NCBI GenBank assembly: GCA_020726285.1
Contig: DYSW01000014.1
Coordinates: forward strand, 1 to 34,140
Direction of reading: 5' to 3'
Length of the DNA: 34,140 nucleotides
Source of the DNA: Melioribacter roseus
GTDB taxonomy: Bacteria > Bacteroidota > Ignavibacteria > Ignavibacteriales > Melioribacteraceae
Shown here piece after piece: positions 18,051-26,984 of the stretch. The number at the start of each line of letters is the position of its first letter. The first letter of the stretch is position 1. Position numbers and translations under genes: made by a program. The notes beneath the pieces are model-generated. The model did not search any database, had not been told where the DNA came from, and saw only the letters and a list, made by a program, of their open reading frames with translations.

Positions 18051-20909
18051 AAAACTAATTTATTCACAATCATTTTGAGTTTGTTTTTATTAACAAATTC
18101 AATACTATCTCAAGAAAAAGGGATAGTTTATGGCAAAGTAGTGGACGCAAAGAGTGGCGAATCATTACTTGGCGTAAATATTTTTTTACAAGGAACAACT
18201 TTAGGCGCAGCATCTGATTTAGATGGCGAGTACATCATCAAAAATATTCCCATTGGTGAATATTCTATTATTTATTCAATGGTTGGTTTTGAAAAGAAGA
18301 TAATCAGCAACGCAATTATTGAAAAGAGAAAGTCTTTAAAGCTTGATATTGCTTTATCTGAAGAAACTTTTGAAACAACCGAAGTAATAATAACAGCTAA
18401 AGCAATAACAAGTTCTGAAGCTGGTTTATTGGTCAAACGACAAAAATCAAATTCAATAAGTGATGCAGTTGGTTCGGAGCAAATAGGGAAAAGCGGCGGA
18501 AGTAATGCTGCAGAAGCTGTAAAACAAATAACTGGTGCTTCAGTTTTTAACGGTGAAGATGTTTTCGTTCGAGGTCTAGGCGATAGATACACAAGCACAA
18601 ACTTGAACGGAGCTCAAATTCCAAGTGTTGATCCTTACAAACAAAATTCCTCAATTGATATTATTCCATCAAGCATGATTGATAACGTTCAGGTTGTAAA
18701 ATCATTTACTCCAGATAAACGTGGTGATTTTTCCGGTGGAATTGTTGATATTGAGACAAAAAGTTTTCCAGATAGATTTACATTAGCAATTACTTCGAAA
18801 GCAAGTTCGATTAATGGGTTAACATTCTCAGAAAATGGTTTGGCAGCAGAGGCAAGTTCAACCGATTGGCTTGGAATGGATGACGGAAAACGTGCATTAC
18901 CTTCATTTCTAAAAAATACAACCTATGTTGCTAACCCAGGTGGAGCTTCACAAGATTCTGAAATTGCAGCCGAAATGGATAAAGTAACTAATGCTTTTAA
19001 TCCAGAAATGGCACCACATAAATATACAGTTCCTTTAAATCAAGATTATGCACTTTCTTATGGAGATCAGTACACTTTATTTGGAAATACATTGGGTGTA
19101 ATTGCAAGCGTTTCTTATAAAAATGGATTTTCTGGTTATACAGATGGTGAAATTAATCGTTGGACACGAGGTGTTATTGATCCAACAAAATCGCAATTAG
19201 ATAACACATATTCAATGTCTGATACAAAAGTTACAAATAATGTTTTGTGGACTACAATGGCGAAAATTTCGTATAAATTGGATAATCAAAACATAATTAC
19301 ACTAAATTCTCAATTCAACCAAAATGGAGAATCAGTTTCAAGATATCTATCAGGTTCATATCCATACGATTTAGACCCAGAATGGTTATATGAAGCTAGA
19401 ACAATTCAATATAAAGAACGTTCTTTGGAATCTTACCAATTAAATGGCGAGCACAGATTTGCTGATTTTTTTGATGGTAATTTTGATTGGAGACTTTCTT
19501 ATCAAAAATCTTTGCAAAATGACCCCGATACAAGATTTTTCTACAATTTTATGACTGATGATTCAGTTTACGGAATAAAAACAAATCTAATGCCTGAAAG
19601 ATATTTTAGAACTACTGATGAAGATCAAATTGAATTCCAAAGTGATTTTACAATTCCTTTTCATCAATGGAGCGACTTGAATTCCGCTTTCAAAATAGGT
19701 GGTTTCCTATCTCAAAAACAAAGAACATTTATTGAAAGAAGATTTTCTTATCAACCAACTTCAAAAATTGGTACATATTTTCGAAATGAAAACGGTGATA
19801 TTGATGCTCTATTTTCGGAAAAATATCTTGGTTGGGTAAGAACTGATACTCTTGCAAACGGAACAATTCAAAATATTCTCCCAATTTATATTCAAGAAAC
19901 GGATCAATCATCAAATAATTATGATGGTGAAAGCAACATATATGCAGGCTATGCAATGATTGATTTGGGAATTCTCTCAAATTTGCGAATGATTGCTGGA
20001 GCCAGAATTGAAAATACTAGAATGCAAACATTTTCAGCTGAAGATAATTCTATAATCGGCGAAATAAAAACAAGCGATGTTTTGCCTTCTTTCAATTTGA
20101 TTTATACTCCACTTGAAAATTTAAACATAAGATTTTCATACGGTAAAACGTTAGCAAGACCAACTTTTAGAGAAATCTCACCATTTACAAGTTACGATTT
20201 TAACGGCGGGGATACTTATATTGGCAACCCAGCATTAGAAAGAACTACAATAGATAACCTCGATTTACGTTTTGAATGGTTTATAAAAGCTGGTGAAATT
20301 GTTGCAATTAGTGGTTATTACAAGGAATTTAAAAATCCAATTGAGGTTATGATTCAAGACGCAGTTAATAGTGTTTTAACTTGGACAAACGTTGATAAAG
20401 CTAAAGTAATGGGACTAGAATTTGAAACAAGAAAGAAACTTGATTTCATTCATCCTTATTTTAACGATTTTACTTTAGGTGGTAATTTCTCATACATTTT
20501 TTCAGAAGTTCAAATTCCTGAATCCGAGTTACTAGTTTTACGAGCATATGACCCAGAAGCAAAAGATATTCGTCCATTTACTGGTCAATCTCCATACTTA
20601 ATAAATGTATTTTTGGGATATGATAACTACGATGCCGGTTTTTCATCAAACTTATATTTCAATGCATTTGGAGAAAGACTATTCGCACTTGGATCAGTTG
20701 GTGCCCCAGATGTATATGAAAAATCGTTCAATCTATTGAATTTTTCCGCTTCACAAAGAATTTCAGAAAATTTCTCAATTTCCATTGGTGTTAAAAATAT
20801 TCTTGATGATTCCATTACTCAGATCCAAGAGTTCAAAGGAACAGAATATATCTACAACAACCACTTTAATGGAAGAAGTTACGATTTTGGTTTAAAATTT
20901 AACTTATAA
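18048..20909 (+). CDS. TonB-dependent receptor with carboxypeptidase-like N-terminal domain
   Basis: 953 aa from TTG 18048 (an in-frame GTG lies at 18042). A signal peptide ends near SQEKG. Residues ~25-110 form a CarboxypepD_reg-like beta-sandwich (VYGKVVDAKSGESLLGVNIF, then AASDLDGEYIIKNIP). The plug domain (~130-235) has the conserved VRGLGDRYTSTNLNG (from ~174) and FSGGIVDIE. The rest is the 22-strand barrel, with YGKTLARPTFREISP and a closing aromatic strand ending LKFNL. Such receptors import a bound ligand using TonB energy; the substrate cannot be read from sequence. The next gene starts 17 bases after its stop, so the pair is almost certainly co-transcribed. The candidate phased-repeat promoter lies directly upstream. 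Confidence 0.93.
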   Translation: MKTNLFTIILSLFLLTNSILSQEKGIVYGKVVDAKSGESLLGVNIFLQGTTLGAASDLDGEYIIKNIPIGEYSIIYSMVGFEKKIISNAIIEKRKSLKLDIALSEETFETTEVIITAKAITSSEAGLLVKRQKSNSISDAVGSEQIGKSGGSNAAEAVKQITGASVFNGEDVFVRGLGDRYTSTNLNGAQIPSVDPYKQNSSIDIIPSSMIDNVQVVKSFTPDKRGDFSGGIVDIETKSFPDRFTLAITSKASSINGLTFSENGLAAEASSTDWLGMDDGKRALPSFLKNTTYVANPGGASQDSEIAAEMDKVTNAFNPEMAPHKYTVPLNQDYALSYGDQYTLFGNTLGVIASVSYKNGFSGYTDGEINRWTRGVIDPTKSQLDNTYSMSDTKVTNNVLWTTMAKISYKLDNQNIITLNSQFNQNGESVSRYLSGSYPYDLDPEWLYEARTIQYKERSLESYQLNGEHRFADFFDGNFDWRLSYQKSLQNDPDTRFFYNFMTDDSVYGIKTNLMPERYFRTTDEDQIEFQSDFTIPFHQWSDLNSAFKIGGFLSQKQRTFIERRFSYQPTSKIGTYFRNENGDIDALFSEKYLGWVRTDTLANGTIQNILPIYIQETDQSSNNYDGESNIYAGYAMIDLGILSNLRMIAGARIENTRMQTFSAEDNSIIGEIKTSDVLPSFNLIYTPLENLNIRFSYGKTLARPTFREISPFTSYDFNGGDTYIGNPALERTTIDNLDLRFEWFIKAGEIVAISGYYKEFKNPIEVMIQDAVNSVLTWTNVDKAKVMGLEFETRKKLDFIHPYFNDFTLGGNFSYIFSEVQIPESELLVLRAYDPEAKDIRPFTGQSPYLINVFLGYDNYDAGFSSNLYFNAFGERLFALGSVGAPDVYEKSFNLLNFSASQRISENFSISIGVKNILDDSITQIQEFKGTEYIYNNHFNGRSYDFGLKFNL

Positions 20910-20926
20910 CAAAACAAAGGACAATA

Positions 20927-23869
20927 ATGAAAAAAATTACATTAATCATGCTAAATTTGATGCTTTCTGCATCTTTATTTGCACAAACATCTGGCTTCTT
21001 CGATGAAGTAAATTACAAAGGAGCCTTTGGAAGCAGTAACTGGCTAAAAGGTTGGACAGCTTTAGACCATTATGGATATTTAGCACCAGCAACCACAAGC
21101 AGCAGCGAAGTAACCGTAACAGATGGAGATATCAATTCAGGAGAAGTAGTATATTGGACAGCAGACAAAACCTATATATTAGATGGATTTGTATATGTAG
21201 AAGATGGAGCAGTCTTAAATATAGAAGCAGGAACAGTAATAAAAGGTAAAACAGGTCAAGGCGAAAGTGCAAGTGCCTTAGTAATAGCACAAGGCGGAAA
21301 AATCTATGCAGAAGGAACTTCAACCAGCCCAATCATCTTTACAGGCGAAAGCGATGATGTAAACAATCCAAACGATTTACCATTGCCAACCTCAAATTTA
21401 TGGGGAGGCTTAATTATCTTAGGAAAAGCTCAAATCAATACAACAATTGGTGTAGGTAATATCGAAGGATTACCAGTAAGTGAAAAGAGCCAATACGGTG
21501 GAGAAGATGATCACGATAATAGTGGAGTATTGCGTTATATTTCAATACGTCACGGAGGAACAGATATCGGTTCAGGCAACGAAATCAACGGATTGACGTT
21601 GGGTGGCGTAGGAGATGGAACAACAATAGAATATATAGAAGTATTTAACAATAATGATGACGGATATGAATGGTTTGGCGGAACAGTAAATTGTAAGTAT
21701 TTAGTAAGTGTATTCAACGGAGATGATGCATTTGATCATGATGAAGGACTCAGAAGCAAAATGCAATTCTTATTTGCCATCCAAGATTCAGAGATGGGCG
21801 GTCACTTAGGCGAACATGATGGAGGAACAGTTCCAGAAGATGGAGAACCATATGCTTTCCCACAAATCTACAATGCAACGTTCTTAGGAAGTGGAGTAAG
21901 TTCAACAAATCCAGACAACTCAAATCTATTTAACTTACGCGATTTCTGGGGTGGCTTATACAATAATAGTATCTTCGGAGATTTTCGAGGAGATGCGATG
22001 AAAGTAGAAGATTTAGCAACAGGAAATGATAGTAGATTAAGATTAGAAAATGGACAAATAGTATTCAAAAACAACGTATGGTTTGATTTTGGAGCAGGCA
22101 GTACATTCGCAGAATTAGGTAATCACGAATGGGAAGCAGCATATTTATCAGATGCGGCAAATGGAAACACAATAGAAAATCCAGGATTGAAATCAATAAA
22201 TAGAATGTCTTCAACAGCAAGTTTAGACCCACGTCCAACTGCTGGTGGTGCTGCTTACCAAAATTTAGCTGCTTTAACAGATGAATTCTTCGATGAAGTA
22301 AATTACAAAGGAGCCTTTGGAAGCAGTAACTGGCTAAAAGGTTGGACAGCTTTAGACCATTATGGATATTTAGCACCAGCAACCACAAGCAGCAGCGAAG
22401 TAACCGTAACAGATGGAGATATCAATTCAGGAGAAGTAGTATATTGGACAGCAGACAAAACCTATATATTAGATGGATTTGTATATGTAGAAGATGGAGC
22501 AGTCTTAAATATAGAAGCAGGAACAGTAATAAAAGGTAAAACAGGTCAAGGCGAAAGTGCAAGTGCCTTAGTAATAGCACAAGGCGGAAAAATCTATGCA
22601 GAAGGAACTTCAACCAGCCCAATCATCTTTACAGGCGAAAGCGATGATGTAAACAATCCAAACGATTTACCATTGCCAACCTCAAATTTATGGGGAGGCT
22701 TAATTATCTTAGGAAAAGCTCAAATCAATACAACAATTGGTGTAGGTAATATCGAAGGATTACCAGTAAGTGAAAAGAGCCAATACGGTGGAGAAGATGA
22801 TCACGATAATAGTGGAGTATTGCGTTATATTTCAATACGTCACGGAGGAACAGATATCGGTTCAGGCAACGAAATCAACGGATTGACGTTGGGTGGCGTA
22901 GGAGATGGAACAACAATAGAATATATAGAAGTATTTAACAATAATGATGACGGATATGAATGGTTTGGCGGAACAGTAAATTGTAAGTATTTAGTAAGTG
23001 TATTCAACGGAGATGATGCATTTGATCATGATGAAGGACTCAGAAGCAAAATGCAATTCTTATTTGCCATCCAAGATTCAGAGATGGGCGGTCACTTAGG
23101 CGAACATGATGGAGGAACAGTTCCAGAAGATGGAGAACCATATGCTTTCCCACAAATCTACAATGCAACGTTCTTAGGAAGTGGAGTAAGTTCAACAAAT
23201 CCAGACAACTCAAATCTATTTAACTTACGCGATTTCTGGGGTGGCTTATACAATAATAGTATCTTCGGAGATTTTCGAGGAGATGCGATGAAAGTAGAAG
23301 ATTTAGCAACAGGAAATGATAGTAGATTAAGATTAGAAAATGGACAAATAGTATTCAAAAACAACGTATGGTTTGATTTTGGAGCAGGCAGTACATTCGC
23401 AGAATTAGGTAATCACGAATGGGAAGCAGCATATTTATCAGATGCGGCAAATGGAAACACAATAGAAAATCCAGGATTGAAATCAATAAATAGAATGTCT
23501 TCAACAGCAAGTTTAGACCCACGTCCAACTGCTGGTGGTGCTGCTTACCAAAATTTAGCTGCAATAGTTTCAGTTGAAAATATTTCTTTCGAAGATGTAA
23601 ATCCAGCTGACTTTGCTTTAAATCAAAATTATCCAAATCCATTTAACCCATCAACTGTTATTAATTTTGAATTAAAATCAAATTCAAATATTTCATTGAA
23701 AGTTTATAATGTTTTAGGAGCTGAAGTTGCAACTTTAGCAAATGGAAATTATGCTTCAGGAAAATATAATGTAACATTTGATGCTTCAAAATTATCTTCT
23801 GGAGTTTATTTCTATAGACTACAAGCTGGAAACTTTATTGAAACAAAGAAAATGGTACTTATAAAATAG
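20927..23869 (+). CDS. T9SS-exported beta-helix protein with exactly duplicated passenger
   Basis: 980 aa. A signal peptide (to about residue 20, SLFAQ) is followed by two identical ~426-residue copies (24-449 and 454-879) joined by a few residues, then a type-A T9SS CTD (from about residue 900, NYPNPFNPSTVINF to the end). Each copy reads as a right-handed beta-helix: VLNIEAGTVIKG, LWGGLIILGKAQ, GVLRYISIRHGG. It is rich in Asp/His (GGEDDHDNSG, GDDAFDHDEG), which suggests calcium or other metal binding. Proteins of this type commonly sit beside TonB receptors in Bacteroidetes relatives, and their function is unknown. The start is supported by AAAGGA upstream. Codon choice in the passenger differs from that in the CTD. 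A surface-exposed or secreted ligand-capturing partner of the receptor is inferred. Confidence 0.85.
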   Translation: MKKITLIMLNLMLSASLFAQTSGFFDEVNYKGAFGSSNWLKGWTALDHYGYLAPATTSSSEVTVTDGDINSGEVVYWTADKTYILDGFVYVEDGAVLNIEAGTVIKGKTGQGESASALVIAQGGKIYAEGTSTSPIIFTGESDDVNNPNDLPLPTSNLWGGLIILGKAQINTTIGVGNIEGLPVSEKSQYGGEDDHDNSGVLRYISIRHGGTDIGSGNEINGLTLGGVGDGTTIEYIEVFNNNDDGYEWFGGTVNCKYLVSVFNGDDAFDHDEGLRSKMQFLFAIQDSEMGGHLGEHDGGTVPEDGEPYAFPQIYNATFLGSGVSSTNPDNSNLFNLRDFWGGLYNNSIFGDFRGDAMKVEDLATGNDSRLRLENGQIVFKNNVWFDFGAGSTFAELGNHEWEAAYLSDAANGNTIENPGLKSINRMSSTASLDPRPTAGGAAYQNLAALTDEFFDEVNYKGAFGSSNWLKGWTALDHYGYLAPATTSSSEVTVTDGDINSGEVVYWTADKTYILDGFVYVEDGAVLNIEAGTVIKGKTGQGESASALVIAQGGKIYAEGTSTSPIIFTGESDDVNNPNDLPLPTSNLWGGLIILGKAQINTTIGVGNIEGLPVSEKSQYGGEDDHDNSGVLRYISIRHGGTDIGSGNEINGLTLGGVGDGTTIEYIEVFNNNDDGYEWFGGTVNCKYLVSVFNGDDAFDHDEGLRSKMQFLFAIQDSEMGGHLGEHDGGTVPEDGEPYAFPQIYNATFLGSGVSSTNPDNSNLFNLRDFWGGLYNNSIFGDFRGDAMKVEDLATGNDSRLRLENGQIVFKNNVWFDFGAGSTFAELGNHEWEAAYLSDAANGNTIENPGLKSINRMSSTASLDPRPTAGGAAYQNLAAIVSVENISFEDVNPADFALNQNYPNPFNPSTVINFELKSNSNISLKVYNVLGAEVATLANGNYASGKYNVTFDASKLSSGVYFYRLQAGNFIETKKMVLIK
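20996..22272 (+). repeat. Perfect tandem direct repeat, copy 1
   Basis: 1277 bases, beginning TTCTTCGATGAAG, repeated with an offset of 1290 bases. I compared most lines of the two copies by eye and found no difference. The 1290-base offset is 430 codons, so the reading frame is kept. Confidence 0.95.
22286..23562 (+). repeat. Perfect tandem direct repeat, copy 2
   Basis: Second copy of the 1277-base unit, separated from copy 1 by 13 bases (TTTAACAGATGAA) that do not recur after copy 2. After position 23562 the sequence passes into the linker and the CTD. Confidence 0.95.
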
Positions 23870-23918
23870 TAATTAAGATTAATGTGTAATTAGTTGAATT
23901 ACTAAACACAACTTTTCA

Positions 23919-23958
23919 AAAACCTCTAAAGGAGAAATCTGATAGAGGTTTTTATTTT
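23919..23958 (+). terminator. Rho-independent terminator after the beta-helix protein gene
   Basis: AAAACCTCTA (23919-23928) pairs with TAGAGGTTTT (23943-23952) around a 14-base loop and runs into a T-rich tract. It lies about 50 bases after the stop codon and would end the TonB receptor/beta-helix transcript. Confidence 0.8.
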
Positions 23959-24116
23959 AATAAAGAGAACTATTAATTAACTTGTTTTTTTTGAACGGAG
24001 CTAGAATCATTTAGATTGCTTGATTGATGATAAAAGGAAAATATGAGATGAACAATTTTCAATAACTTTTTATCTTAAAATGACGCAAAAAATGAATTGA
24101 AATATTTGAATACAAT

Positions 24117-24147
24117 AAAAAAAACGGCATCTCTACCGTTTTTTTTT
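24117..24147 (-). terminator. Terminator after the M3 peptidase gene, probably bidirectional
   Basis: An A-tract plus ACGG (to 24127) pairs with CCGT plus a T-tract (24136-24147) around an 8-base loop, CATCTCTA. Long A and T tracts on both sides let it work in either direction. It lies 25 bases beyond the stop of the leftward peptidase gene. Confidence 0.75.
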
Positions 24148-24171
24148 GTGTAAAATCAAATTATTTTGTGA

Positions 24172-26064
24172 TTATTCAGCTAATAACCTTTCCATTTCAT
24201 CAAGAAGTTTGTTCATCTTATTTACAACTGCTTCAATCGGCTCTTTTGAATTCATATCAACGCCAGCTTTTTTAAGAACTTCAATTGGATAATCAGAACT
24301 TCCAGAACTTAAAAACGCTAGATATTTATCAATTGCAGGTTGTCCTTCTTTTTTAATTTTTGCAACTAATGCTTGCGATGCTGCAAAACTTGTGGCATAC
24401 TGATAAACATAAAAATTATAGTAAAAATGAGGTATTCGCGACCAAGTGTATTTTTCTTCTTCATCAACAAACATGCTTGGTCCCCAATATTTTTGGTAAA
24501 TATCGCCGTAAAGTTGAGTTAATTTATCGGGAGTTAGAGATTCACCACTTTCAGTTAATTTGTGAATTTCTCTTTCGTATTCGGCAAATCCTGTTTGTCG
24601 GAAGAATGTGAATGTCATATTATCAAGATTTTTTTCTATTAACGCTAACTTTTCAGCTTTTGTTGTAGCATTTTCAATTAAATAATCAAGTAACAAAGCT
24701 TCATTTGCAGTTGAAGCAACTTCGGCAACAAAAATAGAATAATCAGCATACATAAATGGTTGTTTCGTTCCAGAAAAATGAGAATGCATATTATGTCCCA
24801 TTTCGTGAGTTAATGTAAAAACATCATTTAATTGATTATTCCAATTTAAAAGAACATAAGGATGAACTCCGTAACCCATATCTGAAGAATATGCACCGCT
24901 TCTTTTTCCTTTTGTTTCATAAACATCTATCCAACGGTTTTCGAATGCAAATTCCAGACTTTTTATGTATTCTTTGCCAAGAGGTTGAAGAGATTTTAAC
25001 ACGACATTTTTTCCTTCATCAAAAGAAAATTGCTTTTCAGTTCCTGGGAAAAGTGTTACATAAGTATCGTAAGGATGAAGTTCATTATAATTTAGAACTT
25101 TCTTTTTCAAGTCAGCCCAACGGTGCATAACTTTTATATTTTCGTTAGCAATATTTATTAGATTATCATAAACTGATGTAGGAATGTTGTTGTGTGAAAT
25201 TGCTGCTTCAAGTGTATTTGTAAAATTTCTTGCTTTTGCATTAAAAATGTTAGTCTTAATGTTTCCCACAAGTAAACTTGCTAAAGTATTTTTATTTTCC
25301 AAATAAGGGACGTAATATGCCTTGTAAGCTTCTTTTCTGTAATCACGATTTGTTGAATACATTGCTGCGTAATATCTTCCGTCAGAAATTTGAATCTCAT
25401 TACCTTGTTCATCTTTTATTGCTGGATATTTCAAATCAACGTTTTTTAACAATGAAAATGTGTTTTGTGGAACTTGCATTGCTGATGAAGCAAGTGCAAT
25501 TATTCTTTCTTCTTCTTCAGATAGAATGTGTTTTTTATTTCTTAGAAGATTATTGAAATGTTGAGAATAAATATTTAATTCTTTGGAAGAATTAACATAC
25601 GACCACAATTTGTCTTCTGGAATTGCCATAATTTCTGGCGTAACGAATGAACTCGCTTCAGAAAGTCGCGACCACAAATCTTCAACTCGGTTGTAAAGTG
25701 TTTGATTTTTTGCATCGCCCAAATCCAAATCGTGTGATAAAGAAGCATAAAGAAATAATTTGCCGAGTATAATATCAACTTGCTCATCAAATTTCAGAAA
25801 ATTATACAAATCAGAAGAAGAATTGCCAATTTTCCCTTTGAAGTTATTAAAAGTTGGAATTTGAGATTCTATCCATTTATAGTCAGTTTCCCAATCAGCT
25901 TCGGTTTTGTAAATATCTTGTAAATTCCAAGTGTATTTCGGAGCGATATTTTCACGTTTTACTAATTCACATGAATTTTCTTGCCCGAAAGAGGGAAGAA
26001 ATGCAAGGTTGTTAAAAATAAATATCATAATAAAAAACCTCTTAAGTTTTTGTAATTGTTTCAT
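24172..26064 (-). CDS. Exported oligoendopeptidase F-like M3 metallopeptidase
   Basis: 630 aa. I chose the ATG at 26064 because AAAGGAG lies five bases upstream and the product then opens with a signal peptide (MKQLQKLKRFFIMIFIFNNL to SFGQ). An in-frame start 30 bases further upstream would put ten polar residues before it. The N-terminal helical PepF domain is followed by the M3 catalytic domain, with zinc motif HEMGH at 420-424 and a further glutamate in FVAEVASTANEALL. Length and motifs fit PepF, which cleaves short peptides. Classical PepF is cytoplasmic, whereas this one carries an export signal and would act in the periplasm or outside. It is 11 bases after the mlaE-like gene and presumably shares its transcript. 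Confidence 0.9.
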   Translation of the reverse strand: MKQLQKLKRFFIMIFIFNNLAFLPSFGQENSCELVKRENIAPKYTWNLQDIYKTEADWETDYKWIESQIPTFNNFKGKIGNSSSDLYNFLKFDEQVDIILGKLFLYASLSHDLDLGDAKNQTLYNRVEDLWSRLSEASSFVTPEIMAIPEDKLWSYVNSSKELNIYSQHFNNLLRNKKHILSEEEERIIALASSAMQVPQNTFSLLKNVDLKYPAIKDEQGNEIQISDGRYYAAMYSTNRDYRKEAYKAYYVPYLENKNTLASLLVGNIKTNIFNAKARNFTNTLEAAISHNNIPTSVYDNLINIANENIKVMHRWADLKKKVLNYNELHPYDTYVTLFPGTEKQFSFDEGKNVVLKSLQPLGKEYIKSLEFAFENRWIDVYETKGKRSGAYSSDMGYGVHPYVLLNWNNQLNDVFTLTHEMGHNMHSHFSGTKQPFMYADYSIFVAEVASTANEALLLDYLIENATTKAEKLALIEKNLDNMTFTFFRQTGFAEYEREIHKLTESGESLTPDKLTQLYGDIYQKYWGPSMFVDEEEKYTWSRIPHFYYNFYVYQYATSFAASQALVAKIKKEGQPAIDKYLAFLSSGSSDYPIEVLKKAGVDMNSKEPIEAVVNKMNKLLDEMERLLAE

Positions 26065-26075
26065 AGCTTCTCCTT

Positions 26076-26879
26076 TTAATTGATAAACATCCAAAAGATG
26101 TAATCGAAAATTAGTATTGTTGCGGAAATTAAAACGAATGCTTTAATTGTTGATTTTCCAACACCTTCTGCTCCTCCTGACGTTTGAAACCCGAGAAATG
26201 TTCCAACTAATGCAGTAATTCCGCCAAAAAAGAATCCTTTAATTATTCCAAAAAATAAATCTTGCATTAAAAATGTTTTCTTTACTGAATCAAAAAAAAC
26301 ATCTGCTGAGACTGAAAGAAAGTAATTTGAAATGAAGTAGGCACCAAAAATTGCAATTATATCGGCAAAAATCACAAGAATTGGAATCATAATTATTGAT
26401 GCGTAAAAACGAGGTAAAGCTAAATAACGAACTGGGTCAATTGCCATTGTTAAAAGTGCATTTATTTGATCAGTAACTTTCATCGAACCAATTTCTGCCG
26501 CAATTGAAGCTCCAATTCTACCCGCAATTACAATTGCAGTTAAAACCGGACCAAGTTCTGTGATTATTGCTCTGCTTGTAGCTGTTCCTAAGAATGAAAG
26601 TGGTGCTAATCCTTTAAGTTGGTATGCAGCTTGCCAAGCCGCCACTGCACCAGTAAAAAGTGCAATTACAAAAACAAGAGGAATTGAGCCAACTCCAATA
26701 TGATCCATTTGGATAATTAATTGCTTTTTAGTTCTGAAAATTTGTGGTGTTTGTTTAAATATTTTCATTAATAGAATGAAAATTCCACCAATTTCAGCAA
26801 AAAATCGAATTGTTTTCTTTCCGATGTTGCTTAAAATCTGTTGAATTGCAGTCTCAAGTTTATTTTTTGAATTGTGCAA
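26076..26879 (-). CDS. mlaE: MlaE-like ABC transporter permease
   Basis: 267 aa from a TTG at 26879. MlaE is the permease of the Mla-type ABC system that moves phospholipids between inner and outer membranes. The family signature ELGPVLTAIVIAGRIGAS starts at residue 108 and is followed by AAEIGSMKVTDQINAL. Five or so hydrophobic helices follow, ending FDYIFWMFIN. The ATPase (MlaF) and MCE-domain (MlaD) partners usually found beside it are not in this window. The start is uncertain: no ribosome binding site precedes the TTG, and the next ATG is residue 38. The full version fits family length better. Confidence 0.88.
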   Translation of the reverse strand: MHNSKNKLETAIQQILSNIGKKTIRFFAEIGGIFILLMKIFKQTPQIFRTKKQLIIQMDHIGVGSIPLVFVIALFTGAVAAWQAAYQLKGLAPLSFLGTATSRAIITELGPVLTAIVIAGRIGASIAAEIGSMKVTDQINALLTMAIDPVRYLALPRFYASIIMIPILVIFADIIAIFGAYFISNYFLSVSADVFFDSVKKTFLMQDLFFGIIKGFFFGGITALVGTFLGFQTSGGAEGVGKSTIKAFVLISATILIFDYIFWMFIN

Positions 26880-26984
26880 ATTAACAAAGTTAATTGTGAT
26901 TTTCGAGAAAATGTAGCATTAAAAATCGAAAATAAAATAATTGTAACTTAAAATATCCTTAATTTTACCAATACTTTTAATCGG

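Larger units (their letters stand above)
23870..24171. other. Intergenic region between convergent genes
   Basis: About 300 bases between two genes that face each other. It holds one terminator near each gene (listed separately). The middle (23960-24115) is AT-rich and shows no open reading frame, tRNA or other recognisable element. Confidence 0.6.

Noticed and set aside
21052-22622. Open frames of about 65 codons on both strands inside both repeat copies
   Set aside because: They overlap the long beta-helix protein frame and appear twice only because the DNA is duplicated; compositions (arginine- or leucine-rich) are those of shadow frames.
20996-23562. Mobile element or insertion explaining the large repeat
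   Set aside because: No transposase, terminal inverted repeats or target-site duplication; the unit is coding and in frame with the host gene.
26885-26892. Perfect TAnnTTTG match (TAACTTTG) on the minus strand before the mlaE-like gene
   Set aside because: It would start transcription at the chosen start codon and has no -33 partner at the right distance. It supports a promoter only if translation begins at residue 38.
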